Shown piece after piece: positions 1-8,767 of a stretch of 64,000 nt of DNA. Origin of the DNA: an uncultured Pluralibacter sp. (GTDB lineage Bacteria; Pseudomonadota; Gammaproteobacteria; Enterobacterales; Enterobacteriaceae). Position numbers and translations under genes: made by a program. The stretch lies in contig NZ_CAJYMB010000147.1 in NCBI RefSeq assembly GCF_913775985.1, positions 434,001 to 498,000 of the forward strand. Direction: 5' to 3'. A model generated the notes under the pieces. The model saw nothing but the letters and a program-made list of their open reading frames with translations. It did not search any database and was not told the DNA's origin. The first letter of the stretch is position 1. Each line of letters begins with the position of its first letter.

Positions 1-372
1 AAACATCAGCGGGGTAGAGATGTTGTAGGGCAGGTTGCCGAACACGCGCAGCGGCTGGCCAATTTCTCTGGAGAGCGCGCCAAAATCCATGGTCATCGCA
101 TCTTGCTGATAAATAGTCAGCTTCGGCCCGAGAAACGGATGGGTTTTCAGGCGGGCGGCCAGATCGCGGTCCAGCTCAATGACGGTCATTTCGTCAAGGC
201 GTTCGCCGACTGGCTCGGTGAGGGCGGCAAGGCCCGGACCGATTTCGACCATCGCCTGGCCTTTCTGTGGGTTAATTGCAGAAACGATGCTGTCGATCAC
301 AAATTGATCGTTGAGAAAGTTTTGCCCGAAGCGTTTACGGGCGAGGTGGCCCTGATGGACTCGATTATTCAT
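1..372 (-). CDS. rsmA: 16S rRNA dimethyladenosine transferase RsmA/KsgA (3' end cut by window edge)
   Basis: RsmA dimethylates two adjacent adenosines in the 3' terminal hairpin of 16S rRNA during 30S maturation, using S-adenosylmethionine. Only the first 124 codons lie in the window; the rest runs off the left edge. The N-terminus reads [20 protein letters not shown], as in the E. coli enzyme. SAM motif I (EIGPG, residues 43-47) and the catalytic NLPYN motif (113-117) are visible. The start ATG at 372 overlaps the pdxA stop by four bases (ATGA), so it is translationally coupled as the last visible gene of lptD-surA-pdxA-rsmA. The assignment is secure; only the C-terminal part is unseen. Confidence 0.97.
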   Translation of the reverse strand, partial: MNNRVHQGHLARKRFGQNFLNDQFVIDSIVSAINPQKGQAMVEIGPGLAALTEPVGERLDEMTVIELDRDLAARLKTHPFLGPKLTIYQQDAMTMDFGALSREIGQPLRVFGNLPYNISTPLMF

Positions 373-1358
373 TGAGAGTTAGCGATCATTTTGATGGCGA
401 GATTAAGCGCCGTAATAAAACTGCCGACGTTCGCTTCGCCGCGGCCCGCCAGTTCGAGAGCGGTGCCGTGGTCAACGGACGTGCGGATAAAGGGCAAGCC
501 GAGGGTGATATTTACCGCGCGACCAAAGCCCTGGTATTTTAGCACGGGCAGGCCCTGATCGTGGTACATCGCGAGCACTGCGTCGGCATCCTTGAGGTAT
601 TTAGGCTGAAACAGCGTGTCTGCAGGCAGCGGGCCGGTGAGATTCATCCCCTGCGCGCGTAAGGCGTCCAGCACCGGAATAATCGTCTCTATCTCTTCCA
701 TGCCCATGTGGCCGCCTTCACCGGCATGCGGATTGAGGCCACACACCAGCACGCGGGGCTGCGCAATGCCGAATTTAGTTTGCAGGTCGTGATGCAGGAT
801 GCCGATTACCTCGTGCAGCAGGGCAGGGGTAATCGCCTCGCTCACGGCCTTCAGGGGAAGGTGGGTGGTTGCCAGCGCGACCCGCAGCTCCTCGGTTGCC
901 AGCATCATGACCACTTTTGCGGAGCCGGTGCGCTCCTCGAAGAACTCGGTGTGTCCGGTGAAGGGGATGCCGGCATCGTTGATAATGCTTTTCTGCACCG
1001 GGCCGGTTATCAGGGCGGCAAACTCGCCGCCGGCTGCACCGTCGCAGGCGCGGGCCAGGGTTTCAACGACGTAAGGGGCATTCAGTACGTTGAGCCTGCC
1101 GGGCTCCTCGGGCGTATTCAGCGCCACCGGCAGCAGGGTCAGCGTGCCCGCGCGCTGTGGCAGGGGCGGTTCATCGGGATCGTAGTTCAGGAGGGTTAAC
1201 GGCAAACCGAGCATTGCTGCCCGGTTTTTTAGAAGCGTGCCGTCTGCGCAGACGACCAGTTCGGCGGGCCAGTCCTGCTGTGCCAGCTGGACCACCAGGT
1301 CGGGACCAATCCCGGCGGGTTCGCCGGGAGTGATGACTACACGAAACGGTTTGATCAT
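369..1358 (-). CDS. pdxA: 4-hydroxythreonine-4-phosphate dehydrogenase PdxA
   Basis: PdxA oxidises 4-phosphohydroxy-L-threonine with NAD(P)+ in the DXP-dependent route to pyridoxal 5'-phosphate. The 329-residue protein has the same length as the E. coli enzyme. Visible features are the N-terminal GEPAGIGPD loop, the substrate-binding pair in TGHTEF (H136, T137), and the three divalent-metal histidines H166 (ATTHLPLK), H211 (NPHAGEGG) and H266 (AMYHDQG). Its ATG overlaps the surA stop by one base (TAATG) and its stop overlaps the rsmA start. It therefore sits in the middle of a tightly coupled operon. No anomalies were seen. Confidence 0.98.
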   Translation of the reverse strand: MIKPFRVVITPGEPAGIGPDLVVQLAQQDWPAELVVCADGTLLKNRAAMLGLPLTLLNYDPDEPPLPQRAGTLTLLPVALNTPEEPGRLNVLNAPYVVETLARACDGAAGGEFAALITGPVQKSIINDAGIPFTGHTEFFEERTGSAKVVMMLATEELRVALATTHLPLKAVSEAITPALLHEVIGILHHDLQTKFGIAQPRVLVCGLNPHAGEGGHMGMEEIETIIPVLDALRAQGMNLTGPLPADTLFQPKYLKDADAVLAMYHDQGLPVLKYQGFGRAVNITLGLPFIRTSVDHGTALELAGRGEANVGSFITALNLAIKMIANSQ

Positions 1359-2644
1359 TAGTTACTCAGGATTTTTACGTAAGCGCTGGCGCGCTGTTCC
1401 TGCATCCAGGTCGCCGCTTCTTCCGCAAATTTGCGGTTCATCAGCATGCGGTAGGCGCGATCTTTCTGCGCGGCGTCGGTGCGGTCAACTTTACGCGTGT
1501 CCATCAGCTGAATCAGGTGCCAGCCGAAAGAAGAGTGAACCGGGCCGCTCATCTGGCCTTTGCTCAGCTTCAGCAGCGCGTCGCGGAAAGCCGGATCGTA
1601 CATATCCGGGGTTCCCCAGCCCAGATCGCCGCCCTGGTTTGCAGAGCCCGGATCCTGAGACAGTTCTTTCGCCGCTTTATCAAAGGTGGTTTTGCCGCTC
1701 TTAATATCGGCTGCAACCTGCTCCAGCTTGGCGCGCGCCTGGTCATCGGTCATGATCGGCGACGGCTTCAGCAGAATGTGGCGAGCGTGAACTTCGGTAA
1801 CCGCGATACTCTGCGACTGACCGCGCAGGTCGTTTACCTTAATAATGTGGAAACCAACGCCGGAGCGGATTGGGCCAATCACGTCACCTTTTTTCGCCGT
1901 AGTCAGCGCCTGCGCAAAGATTGATGGCAGTTCCTGAATGCGGCCCCAGCCCATCTGGCCGCCTTTCAGCGCCTGCTGGTCTGCGGAGTAGGTAATTGCC
2001 AGCTTGCCAAAGTCGGTGCCGTTGCGGGCCTGATCGATAATCGAGCGGGCGGTGCTTTCGGCTTCGCTAACCTGATCTGCGGTCGGGTTTTCCGGCAGCG
2101 GGATCAGGATGTGGCTCAGGTTCAGCTCGGTGCTGGCATCGTTCTGATTGCCAATCTGCTTCGCCAGGGCATCAACTTCCTGCGGCAGCACGCTGATGCG
2201 GCGGCGCACTTCGTTGTTGCGCACTTCGGAGATAAGCATCTCCTGGCGGATCTGCTTGCGGTAGCTGTTGTAGTTCATGCCGTCGTAAGCGATGCGGCTG
2301 CGCATCTGATCGAGGGTCATGTTGTTCTGCTTGGCGATGTTGGCAATGGCATCGTCGAGCTGATCATCGGAGACCGTGACGCCCATTTTCTGCCCCATCT
2401 GCAGAATAATCTGATCCATGATCAGCTTATCCAGAATCTGATGGCGCAGAGTCGCGTCGTCGGGCAGCTGCTGGCCGGACTGGCCCGCGCTGCTCTTAAC
2501 GGATTGCATCATCCCATCGACGTCGCTTTCCAGTACGACACCGTTGTTGACCACGGCGGCGACTTTATCGACAACCTGCGGTGCAGCGTAGCTGACGTTC
2601 GCAGCCATAGCGATACCGAGAAGCAGCGTTTTCCAGTTCTTCAT
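1358..2644 (-). CDS. surA: Periplasmic chaperone and peptidyl-prolyl isomerase SurA
   Basis: SurA escorts unfolded outer-membrane proteins through the periplasm to the BAM complex; LptD is among its clients. The protein is 428 residues, equal to E. coli SurA. A signal peptide ends near residue 20 (NVSYA, then APQVVDK). An N-terminal SurA chaperone domain follows, then two parvulin domains beginning near SHILIPLP (about residue 175) and [11 protein letters not shown] (about 285), and a short C-terminal helix. It lies 55 bases downstream of lptD and overlaps pdxA by one base. Encoding the chaperone next to its client is the usual enterobacterial arrangement. Confidence 0.98.
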   Translation of the reverse strand: MKNWKTLLLGIAMAANVSYAAPQVVDKVAAVVNNGVVLESDVDGMMQSVKSSAGQSGQQLPDDATLRHQILDKLIMDQIILQMGQKMGVTVSDDQLDDAIANIAKQNNMTLDQMRSRIAYDGMNYNSYRKQIRQEMLISEVRNNEVRRRISVLPQEVDALAKQIGNQNDASTELNLSHILIPLPENPTADQVSEAESTARSIIDQARNGTDFGKLAITYSADQQALKGGQMGWGRIQELPSIFAQALTTAKKGDVIGPIRSGVGFHIIKVNDLRGQSQSIAVTEVHARHILLKPSPIMTDDQARAKLEQVAADIKSGKTTFDKAAKELSQDPGSANQGGDLGWGTPDMYDPAFRDALLKLSKGQMSGPVHSSFGWHLIQLMDTRKVDRTDAAQKDRAYRMLMNRKFAEEAATWMQEQRASAYVKILSN

Positions 2645-2699
2645 ACTCTTTCCATTTCAATTAACTAACCGCAATGCGGATTTCGTTGTACCCCGGACC

Positions 2700-5033
2700 T
2701 TACAGCGCGCTTTGGTAAGGCAGAATGTTCGAGCGCAGCATTTTCTGGGTGCCAAGGCCGTAGTTAGAGCTCAGGCCGCGAAGCTCGATGTTGAAGCCAA
2801 TTTTGTTGTCATACTTCGACTCGAGTTTGTTGTTGTCCCAGTCGTTAATTTTACGTTCGTAGCCAATACCAATCGCGAAGCAGCAGGAGCTGTACTGCAC
2901 GCCCAGCATCTGGTTCGCGGTTTTGCTCATCTTCGTGTCGTAATAATAAGCGCCTACCACCGACCAGCGATCGGCAATTGGCCAGCTGGCGGTCATGCCC
3001 ACCTGCGAGATGCCATCTTTATACTGCTGCGCAGTTGAATACGACGTCAGCGTCGTTTTGATGTATTCCGGGCTGGCGTAGCGATATTTCAGCTGCACCA
3101 TGCGGTCTTCATCGCGGCGATACTCGATCGCGCCGTTGCCGGTGGTGAAGTCGTCGAGACGGGTGTCGTACTGCACGCCGCCGCGCAGGCCCCAGCGGTC
3201 TGTCATGCGCCAGTATGTGTCGCCTGCCCAAACTACCGAGCCGGTATCGTCTTCGTTTTCCCAGTGGAAATTATCGTCGCCGGTACGCGCTTTTTTGAAT
3301 AAGTAGATTTGACCAATGGATGCGTTAAAACGTTCAACCGCATTTTGATCGTAAACGCGGGTGGTTAAGCCGGTAGTCACCTGGTTTGCCGACGCGATGC
3401 GATCGAGGCCGCTGTAGGAGCGGTCGCGGAACAGGCCGGTGAAGTCAGACTGCAGCAGCGAGGAGTCGTACTCCATGATGTTGCCCTGGTCTTTATAAGG
3501 CACGTACAGGTACTGCACGCGCGGCTCCATCGTCTGGGTATAGCCTTCTGACCAGTCCATGTCGCGTTCGAAAACCATTTTGCCGTCAATTTTAAACTGC
3601 GGCAGGGTGCGGTTTACGGACCCCTTAAGGTGTGTACCGTAAGTGTCGTTATAGCCGTTTATCCGCTTCTGCTCGTAGTGGGTCGACATCAGCTTGGCTT
3701 CGGTATCAATACTGCCCCAGCGGTTTGACAGCGGCAGATTGATGCTCGGCTCAAGGTGAAGACGAGTGGCTTCTGGCATATCGGAGCTGGTGTTCTCGAA
3801 CTTGACCGCCTGCGCGTACAGCCGGGTGTCGAAAGGCCCTACGTCATTTTGATAGAAGTTAACGTCCAGCTGCGGCAGCGAGTAGTATGAGCTGTTTCTG
3901 CCGTCATCAAGAACCTGGAACTTTCTGGCCGACAGGTTGGCATCGAAATTATCGACAAAATAGCCGGCGCTGAATTTTTGCGTGGCGTAGCCGTCGGTAC
4001 TGTTACCGTATTTCGAGCTAAAGTCGTCGAAGTAATCTTTATCGCTGACTTTGGTGTAGTCGGCGTTCAGGCGCCACACCTGGTCAACAACCCCGGAGTG
4101 GTTCCAGTAGGTCATCCAGCGGTGGCCGCTGTCGTCGCCGTGCTGGCTGTCGGACGGCATGTAGTCGAATTCGACAACGCCGGAACCCGCGTGCGTCAGG
4201 TAGCGGAATTCGTTTTCCCAATTGACGTTGCCGCGCTTAGACATGTAGTGCGGCGTAATAGTGGCATCGAAGTTCGGCGCGATGTTCCAGTAATAAGGAA
4301 GGCTAAACTCGAAACCATCGTCAGAGCCGTAGCCCGCGTTGGGGATCAGGAAACCGGAGCGGCGCTTGTTGCCGATAGGCAGCTGCAAATACGGGCTGTA
4401 GAAAATAGGGACCGAACCGAGCTTAAAGCGCGCGTTCCAGATTTCTGCAACCTCTTCCTGCCGGTCCTGAATCACTTCGCTACCTACTACGCTCCAGGTA
4501 TTGGAGCCGGGCAGGCAGGAGGTAAATGTGCCGTTATCAAGAATGGTGTAGCGGTTGTCGCCGCGCTGCTTCATGACGTCTGCTTTACCGCGGCCCTGGC
4601 GGTCCACCATCTGATAATCGCCCTTCCAGACGTTCGTATCTTTGGTGTTAAGATTCGACCAGGCTTTTGGCCCTTTGAGGATCACCTGATCGTCATCGTA
4701 GCGCACGTTGCCGAGCGCATCGACGGTGCGCACCGGGTCGGTCTGGCCCTGAGGCTGTTTCTGGTGCAGCTGGACTTCATCAGCGGTCAGGCGGCTGTTA
4801 CCCTGCTGAACATCTACATTGCCGCTAAAGACGGCGTTATCAGGGTAATTGCCGTTGGCGTGATCGGCATTAATGGTTACCGGCAGGCTGTTGGTATCGC
4901 CATCAACCTGCGGACGGTTGTAACTTGGTACCCCCAGCATACACTGTGAGGCAAGGTCAGCCGCAACGCCTGCCTGGCTGTAAAGGGCACTGGCGATCAT
5001 TGTGGCCAGAAGGGTGGGAATACGTTTTTTCAT
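2700..5033 (-). CDS. lptD: LPS-assembly outer-membrane protein LptD
   Basis: LptD, plugged by the lipoprotein LptE, is the beta-barrel that inserts lipopolysaccharide into the outer leaflet. This copy has 777 residues (784 in E. coli). It has a signal peptide to about residue 24 (AGVAA) and a periplasmic OstA/LptA-like jellyroll (about 30-200) followed by the barrel. The disulfide cysteines needed for maturation are all present: C31 (SQCMLG), one near 173 (TSCLPG), and the adjacent pair in YSSCCF near the C-terminus. It is the first gene of the lptD-surA-pdxA-rsmA operon and diverges from djlA across 259 bases. Confidence 0.98.
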   Translation of the reverse strand: MKKRIPTLLATMIASALYSQAGVAADLASQCMLGVPSYNRPQVDGDTNSLPVTINADHANGNYPDNAVFSGNVDVQQGNSRLTADEVQLHQKQPQGQTDPVRTVDALGNVRYDDDQVILKGPKAWSNLNTKDTNVWKGDYQMVDRQGRGKADVMKQRGDNRYTILDNGTFTSCLPGSNTWSVVGSEVIQDRQEEVAEIWNARFKLGSVPIFYSPYLQLPIGNKRRSGFLIPNAGYGSDDGFEFSLPYYWNIAPNFDATITPHYMSKRGNVNWENEFRYLTHAGSGVVEFDYMPSDSQHGDDSGHRWMTYWNHSGVVDQVWRLNADYTKVSDKDYFDDFSSKYGNSTDGYATQKFSAGYFVDNFDANLSARKFQVLDDGRNSSYYSLPQLDVNFYQNDVGPFDTRLYAQAVKFENTSSDMPEATRLHLEPSINLPLSNRWGSIDTEAKLMSTHYEQKRINGYNDTYGTHLKGSVNRTLPQFKIDGKMVFERDMDWSEGYTQTMEPRVQYLYVPYKDQGNIMEYDSSLLQSDFTGLFRDRSYSGLDRIASANQVTTGLTTRVYDQNAVERFNASIGQIYLFKKARTGDDNFHWENEDDTGSVVWAGDTYWRMTDRWGLRGGVQYDTRLDDFTTGNGAIEYRRDEDRMVQLKYRYASPEYIKTTLTSYSTAQQYKDGISQVGMTASWPIADRWSVVGAYYYDTKMSKTANQMLGVQYSSCCFAIGIGYERKINDWDNNKLESKYDNKIGFNIELRGLSSNYGLGTQKMLRSNILPYQSAL

Positions 5034-5292
5034 ACGTTGTATTTATTGTTCCGTCATCTGTGGCTTCGCGGCATGCAAACGGTCAGAGACTAACGCACTC
5101 GTCGTTAACGCGCCAGTGTTAATAAGGTCGTTTCAAATTCGTGACGTTAGGTACTGCGTCGAATGGCGAGTATGATAAAGCAAATTATAGTTTATGTCCT
5201 GCTATGACCGACAGGTCGTAGTTTAAAAACTCGCCTTTTTTCAAGGCGCAATATGATGCCAGCGGCATGACATTTGAGCGATTGGGGAGTCT

Positions 5293-6111
5293 ATGCAGTA
5301 TTGGGGTAAAGTAATTGGTGTCGCCGTGGCGTTTATGATGGGCGGCGGCTTCTGGGGCGTACTGCTTGGGCTTATCGTAGGCCATATGTTCGACACAGCA
5401 CGGACGCGCCGGCTCAGCTTTTCCGCGGGGCAGCAGGAGCGCCAGTCGCTCTTTTTTGCCACCACCTTCGAAGTGATGGGGCACCTCACCAAATCGAAAG
5501 GGCGCGTGACGGAAGCCGATATCCAGGTCGCATCGGTATTGATGGACCGCATGAACCTGCACGGTAACTCCCGCACCGCAGCGCAGCAGGCATTTCGTAT
5601 CGGCAAAGCGGATAATTATCCGCTGCGTGAAAAAATGCGTCAGCTGCGCAGCGTCTGTTTTGGCCGCGCTGATTTAATTAGGATGTTTCTGGAAATTCAG
5701 ATTCAGGCCGCTTTTGCCGATGGCGAATTACATCCTAATGAGAGAGACGTGCTGTTTGTGATCGCCGAGGAGCTCGGTATCTCCCGCGCCCAGTTTGAGC
5801 AGTTCCTGCGCATGATTCAGGGCGGAGCGCAGTTTGGCGGCAGCTACCAGCAGCAGTCCCAGGGCGGCGGCAGCTGGCAGCAGGCGCAACGCGGACCGAC
5901 GCTGGAAGACGCCTGCAACGTTCTCGGGGTGAAGCCTTCTGATGATGCCACCACCATCAAGCGCGCCTACCGCAAGCTGATGGGTGAACACCATCCCGAT
6001 AAACTGGTCGCCAAGGGGCTGCCGCCGGAGATGATGGAGATGGCCAAGCAGAAGGCGCAGGAGATCCAGAGCGCCTACGAGCTGATCAAAGAGCAGAAAG
6101 GTTTTAAGTAG
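5293..6111 (+). CDS. djlA: Membrane-anchored DnaK co-chaperone DjlA
   Basis: DjlA is a type III J-domain protein that stimulates DnaK and influences the Rcs capsule pathway. The 272-residue protein has one N-terminal membrane segment (about 8-30, rich in G and V), a TerB-like helical domain (about 50-180), a Q/G/S-rich linker (about 180-205), and a C-terminal J domain with the diagnostic HPD triad at about 234-236. The start ATG follows GGGGAG in the untranslated leader. It is transcribed away from lptD and followed by a strong terminator at 6127. No defects were seen. Confidence 0.97.
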   Translation: MQYWGKVIGVAVAFMMGGGFWGVLLGLIVGHMFDTARTRRLSFSAGQQERQSLFFATTFEVMGHLTKSKGRVTEADIQVASVLMDRMNLHGNSRTAAQQAFRIGKADNYPLREKMRQLRSVCFGRADLIRMFLEIQIQAAFADGELHPNERDVLFVIAEELGISRAQFEQFLRMIQGGAQFGGSYQQQSQGGGSWQQAQRGPTLEDACNVLGVKPSDDATTIKRAYRKLMGEHHPDKLVAKGLPPEMMEMAKQKAQEIQSAYELIKEQKGFK

Positions 6112-6126
6112 AAATTAGCTTCAAGG

Positions 6127-6178
6127 CCGGGCCCTTGTTCACTCACCATGTGTGAAGTGAATAGGGCCCGGTTTTATT
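6127..6178 (+). terminator. Rho-independent terminator of djlA
   Basis: The arms CCGGGCCC (6127-6134) and GGGCCCGG (6164-6171) pair perfectly. Inside them TTCACT (6138-6143) pairs with AGTGAA (6156-6161) across a small internal bulge. TTTTATT follows. This closes djlA and marks the left border of the accessory islet. Confidence 0.85.
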
Positions 6179-6288
6179 GATAAGACCTGTTCGGGAATGC
6201 GTTAACGGTTTAATAAACAGATAAGAATATTGCCGTGCCTGTTTAGTGCCCTGGCGATGCCCGGCCTCTTTAGAACCTGCTAAATAAT

Positions 6289-6315
6289 AAAACACCCGGC
6301 AATCTACGCCGGGCG
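6289..6315 (-). terminator. Rho-independent terminator of the secreted lectin-like gene
   Basis: Read on the minus strand, GCCCGGC, a seven-base loop and GCCGGG are followed by TGTTTTATT. It lies about 50 bases beyond the stop of the 6367-7500 gene, so that gene appears to be an independent transcription unit. Confidence 0.75.
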
Positions 6316-6366
6316 CCGCACAGTAATAAGAGTCCGCAACAGCAGTACTCTTCCGCTAAATAAAAA

Positions 6367-7500
6367 TTACGCTTTTTTATCAGCCAGGCCGAGTTCTGAA
6401 GTATCCCACTCCTGCGCCAGGCTACCGTCGCAGGATGTTAACGTCAGCGTCTGCCCTGTACCATTACTGGTCAGGCACAGCGAGGTTTGCGCCTTACGTA
6501 TTTCAGTCCCTTTAATATCCCACTGGAAATTGGGATTAGTATGCTCACACGATCTGATTTTTACCTTATTACTGCTGCTGTCGGCTGCCAGACATTGGTT
6601 ATAGGCGGCCTCGAGCGACAAATCATTTTTGGGGCGAACCCAGCCCTGCTTTTCTGATGAATTACAGAGATCCGTTTCTGCATCGATACCATCTTTTAAT
6701 TCCCCCCAGGCACCAACGCAGAGGTAGCTGTTTTTTATCGCTCCCCGTAAAGAGTTACCTACCCCATTTTCATGAACAGTGCCCGTATCTGTACTGGTAA
6801 TTTTCGTGTACGCCTGGCAAGTATTCGAACTGTGGGAGTTTGTGAACGCTGTATAGCCGGTGCCGTTTGAATATCCGACAGGGAGAGTGAAGGTTGCTTT
6901 GCTGTAGGGCTGACCTGAACAAACGGTACGTTTATCGCTCCACTCGAAATACTCTGTCCAGTTGACCATATTTTGCGGCGAAATTTGGGACGCCTCCGTT
7001 TTGATACTTCCCAGCGTGAAGGAGGTATTATCAGTGAGATCGTTAACTTTAACGGTTAACCAGTTATCGTGCTGGTCATATCCCACATGGAACTGATACG
7101 TATGCCCCTGCTTCCAGTCGAGCGTGATGCGGCAGGTCCGGCCGCTTCCCGACTCTTCAAAGCTCTGACAGTAGCTCCCCTCACTGCCCACTCTGGACTC
7201 GGTTGCTCCCCAGGCTGAGAATAAAAATGTGCGCTTAGGGCCGCCATTGCTCTGCATTCCTGTATAAGCAGCTGCTGATGAGCCAACAAAGCCAAACTGT
7301 GAAGACCAGTATACGTTGGCGGCGTGCCCGGGATCGGCATCCGGCGTAATCGCAAAATCCACGGAATCAAACCCGCTTACGCTCTGGTCAAAAATGTAGT
7401 TAGTGTAGCTCCCCGGTGTTTGACCATAATCGGCAGCGAGCACCGCTGTTGATGTTACCACTGAAGCCAAAAGCAATAACTGTTGGATCTTTTTCATCAT
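6367..7500 (-). CDS. Secreted DUF3472-like protein with C-terminal ricin-type beta-trefoil domain
   Basis: The 377-residue protein has a clear Sec signal peptide (positively charged MMKK, hydrophobic core, cleavage near AVLA/ADYG at residue 22), so it should be exported. Residues 30-200 contain glycine, tryptophan and tyrosine patterns (YWSSQFGFVG, FLFSAWGATES, WTEYFEWSD) that I associate with DUF3472, a family of unknown function. Residues about 260-368 resemble a ricin B-type lectin domain, with QxW-like signatures at W327 and W365 and paired cysteines (SLCL, TSCDG). Sugar binding is therefore plausible but unproven. Two in-frame ATGs (7500, 7497) follow AAGGGGAG; the second has better spacing. 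Base composition is visibly lower in GC than its neighbours and it has no partner gene, suggesting horizontal gain between djlA and rluA. DUF3472 membership is from recall. Confidence 0.72.
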   Translation of the reverse strand: MMKKIQQLLLLASVVTSTAVLAADYGQTPGSYTNYIFDQSVSGFDSVDFAITPDADPGHAANVYWSSQFGFVGSSAAAYTGMQSNGGPKRTFLFSAWGATESRVGSEGSYCQSFEESGSGRTCRITLDWKQGHTYQFHVGYDQHDNWLTVKVNDLTDNTSFTLGSIKTEASQISPQNMVNWTEYFEWSDKRTVCSGQPYSKATFTLPVGYSNGTGYTAFTNSHSSNTCQAYTKITSTDTGTVHENGVGNSLRGAIKNSYLCVGAWGELKDGIDAETDLCNSSEKQGWVRPKNDLSLEAAYNQCLAADSSSNKVKIRSCEHTNPNFQWDIKGTEIRKAQTSLCLTSNGTGQTLTLTSCDGSLAQEWDTSELGLADKKA

Positions 7501-8035
7501 CTCCCCTTAAAAGACGTTTTCCTGGCCAAAAACATGAGTATGTGATTATGCTAATTATGTTAAAAACATGGATGTAATAAGAGAGGTACAGTGGTTATAT
7601 TCTGAAAGATTACGGCTTCCTGCGTCCCTGAGCGGCGTTCGCCTCCAGCGTTACTTCCCCCCTTGATATCATTAACGCATAATGTCGATGTTAAATTAAA
7701 TAACCACAGGTTTATAAAAGGATTCATCTTTTTTTGAACTAACTTTAATCAAAGTGATATAAGCCCAGCGGATAAAATGACATTAGCACCGTTTTTAATT
7801 TTAAACACCCTTGCACTACTGCGGATATTCCTGCCTGTTAATACTAGATGTTGTTTTTTTACTGGCGCTATTGTTAATTGATTGAATTTTTTATAGTTAC
7901 AAAATTATCTCCATAATTAATGCCAGAAATAATTCTTTAATTATGAATGGTTATAAGGCTATCCCGGGGCGAGACACATTTACACAAGGTAAGTGAGATT
8001 CTGTTTTTATTGGGGATGCCAGACCGGGCCGGAAA
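7501..8035. other. AT-rich gene-free region upstream of the lectin-like gene
   Basis: About 535 bases with many A/T runs and no credible open reading frame. The first part should hold the promoter of the minus-strand secreted-protein gene; AT-rich hexamers such as CATACT and CATAAT occur on the minus strand at about 7530-7550, but no promoter stands out. The base composition contrasts sharply with the GC-rich neighbours and fits foreign, H-NS-bound DNA (inference). I see no inverted repeats or transposase remnants. Confidence 0.5.
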
Positions 8036-8069
8036 TATAAAAAGGCCTCATCAACGTACTGATGAGGCC
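8036..8069 (-). terminator. Rho-independent terminator of rluA
   Basis: A perfect ten-base stem GGCCTCATCA/TGATGAGGCC (8044-8053 with 8060-8069) encloses a six-base loop. It is followed on the minus strand by TTTTTATA. It lies 29 bases after the rluA stop and forms the right border of the AT-rich islet. Confidence 0.88.
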
Positions 8070-8097
8070 GCAGTTACCTGTCCGCCGAATTGTGACG

Positions 8098-8757
8098 TCA
8101 GAAGTCCACCGGCGCCTTAAACGTCATACTGTTGCCAAACGCCGGATGGGTGATAGTTAGCGTTTCGGCATGCAGCAGCAGGCGCGGCGCCATCGCCAGC
8201 GCTTGCGGATCGGCATAGAAGCGATCCCCGAGAATCGGGTGTCCCAGCGCCTGCATGTGCACGCGCAGCTGGTGCGAGCGCCCGGTAACGGGTTTTAGCA
8301 CCACGCGGGCGCTGTTGTCCGCCGCGTACTCCACCACCTCATACTCCGTTTGCGCCGCCTTGCCAGTTTCAAAGCACACTTTCTGCTTCGGGCGATTCGG
8401 CCAGTCGCAAATCAGCGGCAGGTCAATCAGCCCCTGCGCTTTTTGCGGATGGCCCCACACCCGTGCCAGATACTGCTTCTTCGGCTCGCGTTCGCGAAAC
8501 TGGCGCTTCAGCTCGCGCTCTGCCGCTTTGGTTAGCGCCACGACAATCACGCCGCTGGTGGCCATATCCAGGCGATGTACCGACTCCGCCAGGGGATAGT
8601 CGCGCTGGATGCGGGTCATGATGCTGTCCCGGTGCTCCTCCAGACGCCCCGGCACCGACAGCAGGCCGCTCGGCTTGTTGACCACCATGATGTGCGCATC
8701 CTGGTAGAGAATAACCAGCCAGGGATCCTGCGGCGGGTGGTAGGGCGGCATTATCAT
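8098..8757 (-). CDS. rluA: Dual-specificity 23S rRNA/tRNA pseudouridine synthase RluA
   Basis: RluA isomerises U746 of 23S rRNA and U32 of several tRNAs to pseudouridine. The 219-residue length equals the E. coli enzyme. The catalytic aspartate D64 lies in the HRLD motif (61-64), followed by ATSGV. Downstream are conserved blocks GRSHQLRVHM and LGHPILGDRFY. It starts 10 bases after rapA on the same strand, so it is probably co-transcribed with rapA, and ends at a strong terminator. No unusual features. Confidence 0.98.
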   Translation of the reverse strand: MIMPPYHPPQDPWLVILYQDAHIMVVNKPSGLLSVPGRLEEHRDSIMTRIQRDYPLAESVHRLDMATSGVIVVALTKAAERELKRQFREREPKKQYLARVWGHPQKAQGLIDLPLICDWPNRPKQKVCFETGKAAQTEYEVVEYAADNSARVVLKPVTGRSHQLRVHMQALGHPILGDRFYADPQALAMAPRLLLHAETLTITHPAFGNSMTFKAPVDF

Positions 8758-8767
8758 CGGCGATCCC

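Noticed and set aside
5034-5292. Sigma-E type promoter for lptD, expected from E. coli
   Set aside because: A TCTGA -10-like element exists at 5083-5087 on the minus strand, but no GGAACTT-like -35 at proper spacing could be placed.
7056-7370. Alternative 104-codon frame inside the DUF3472/ricin gene
   Set aside because: It overlaps the gene on the same strand in another frame, lacks a ribosome site and has no recognisable features.
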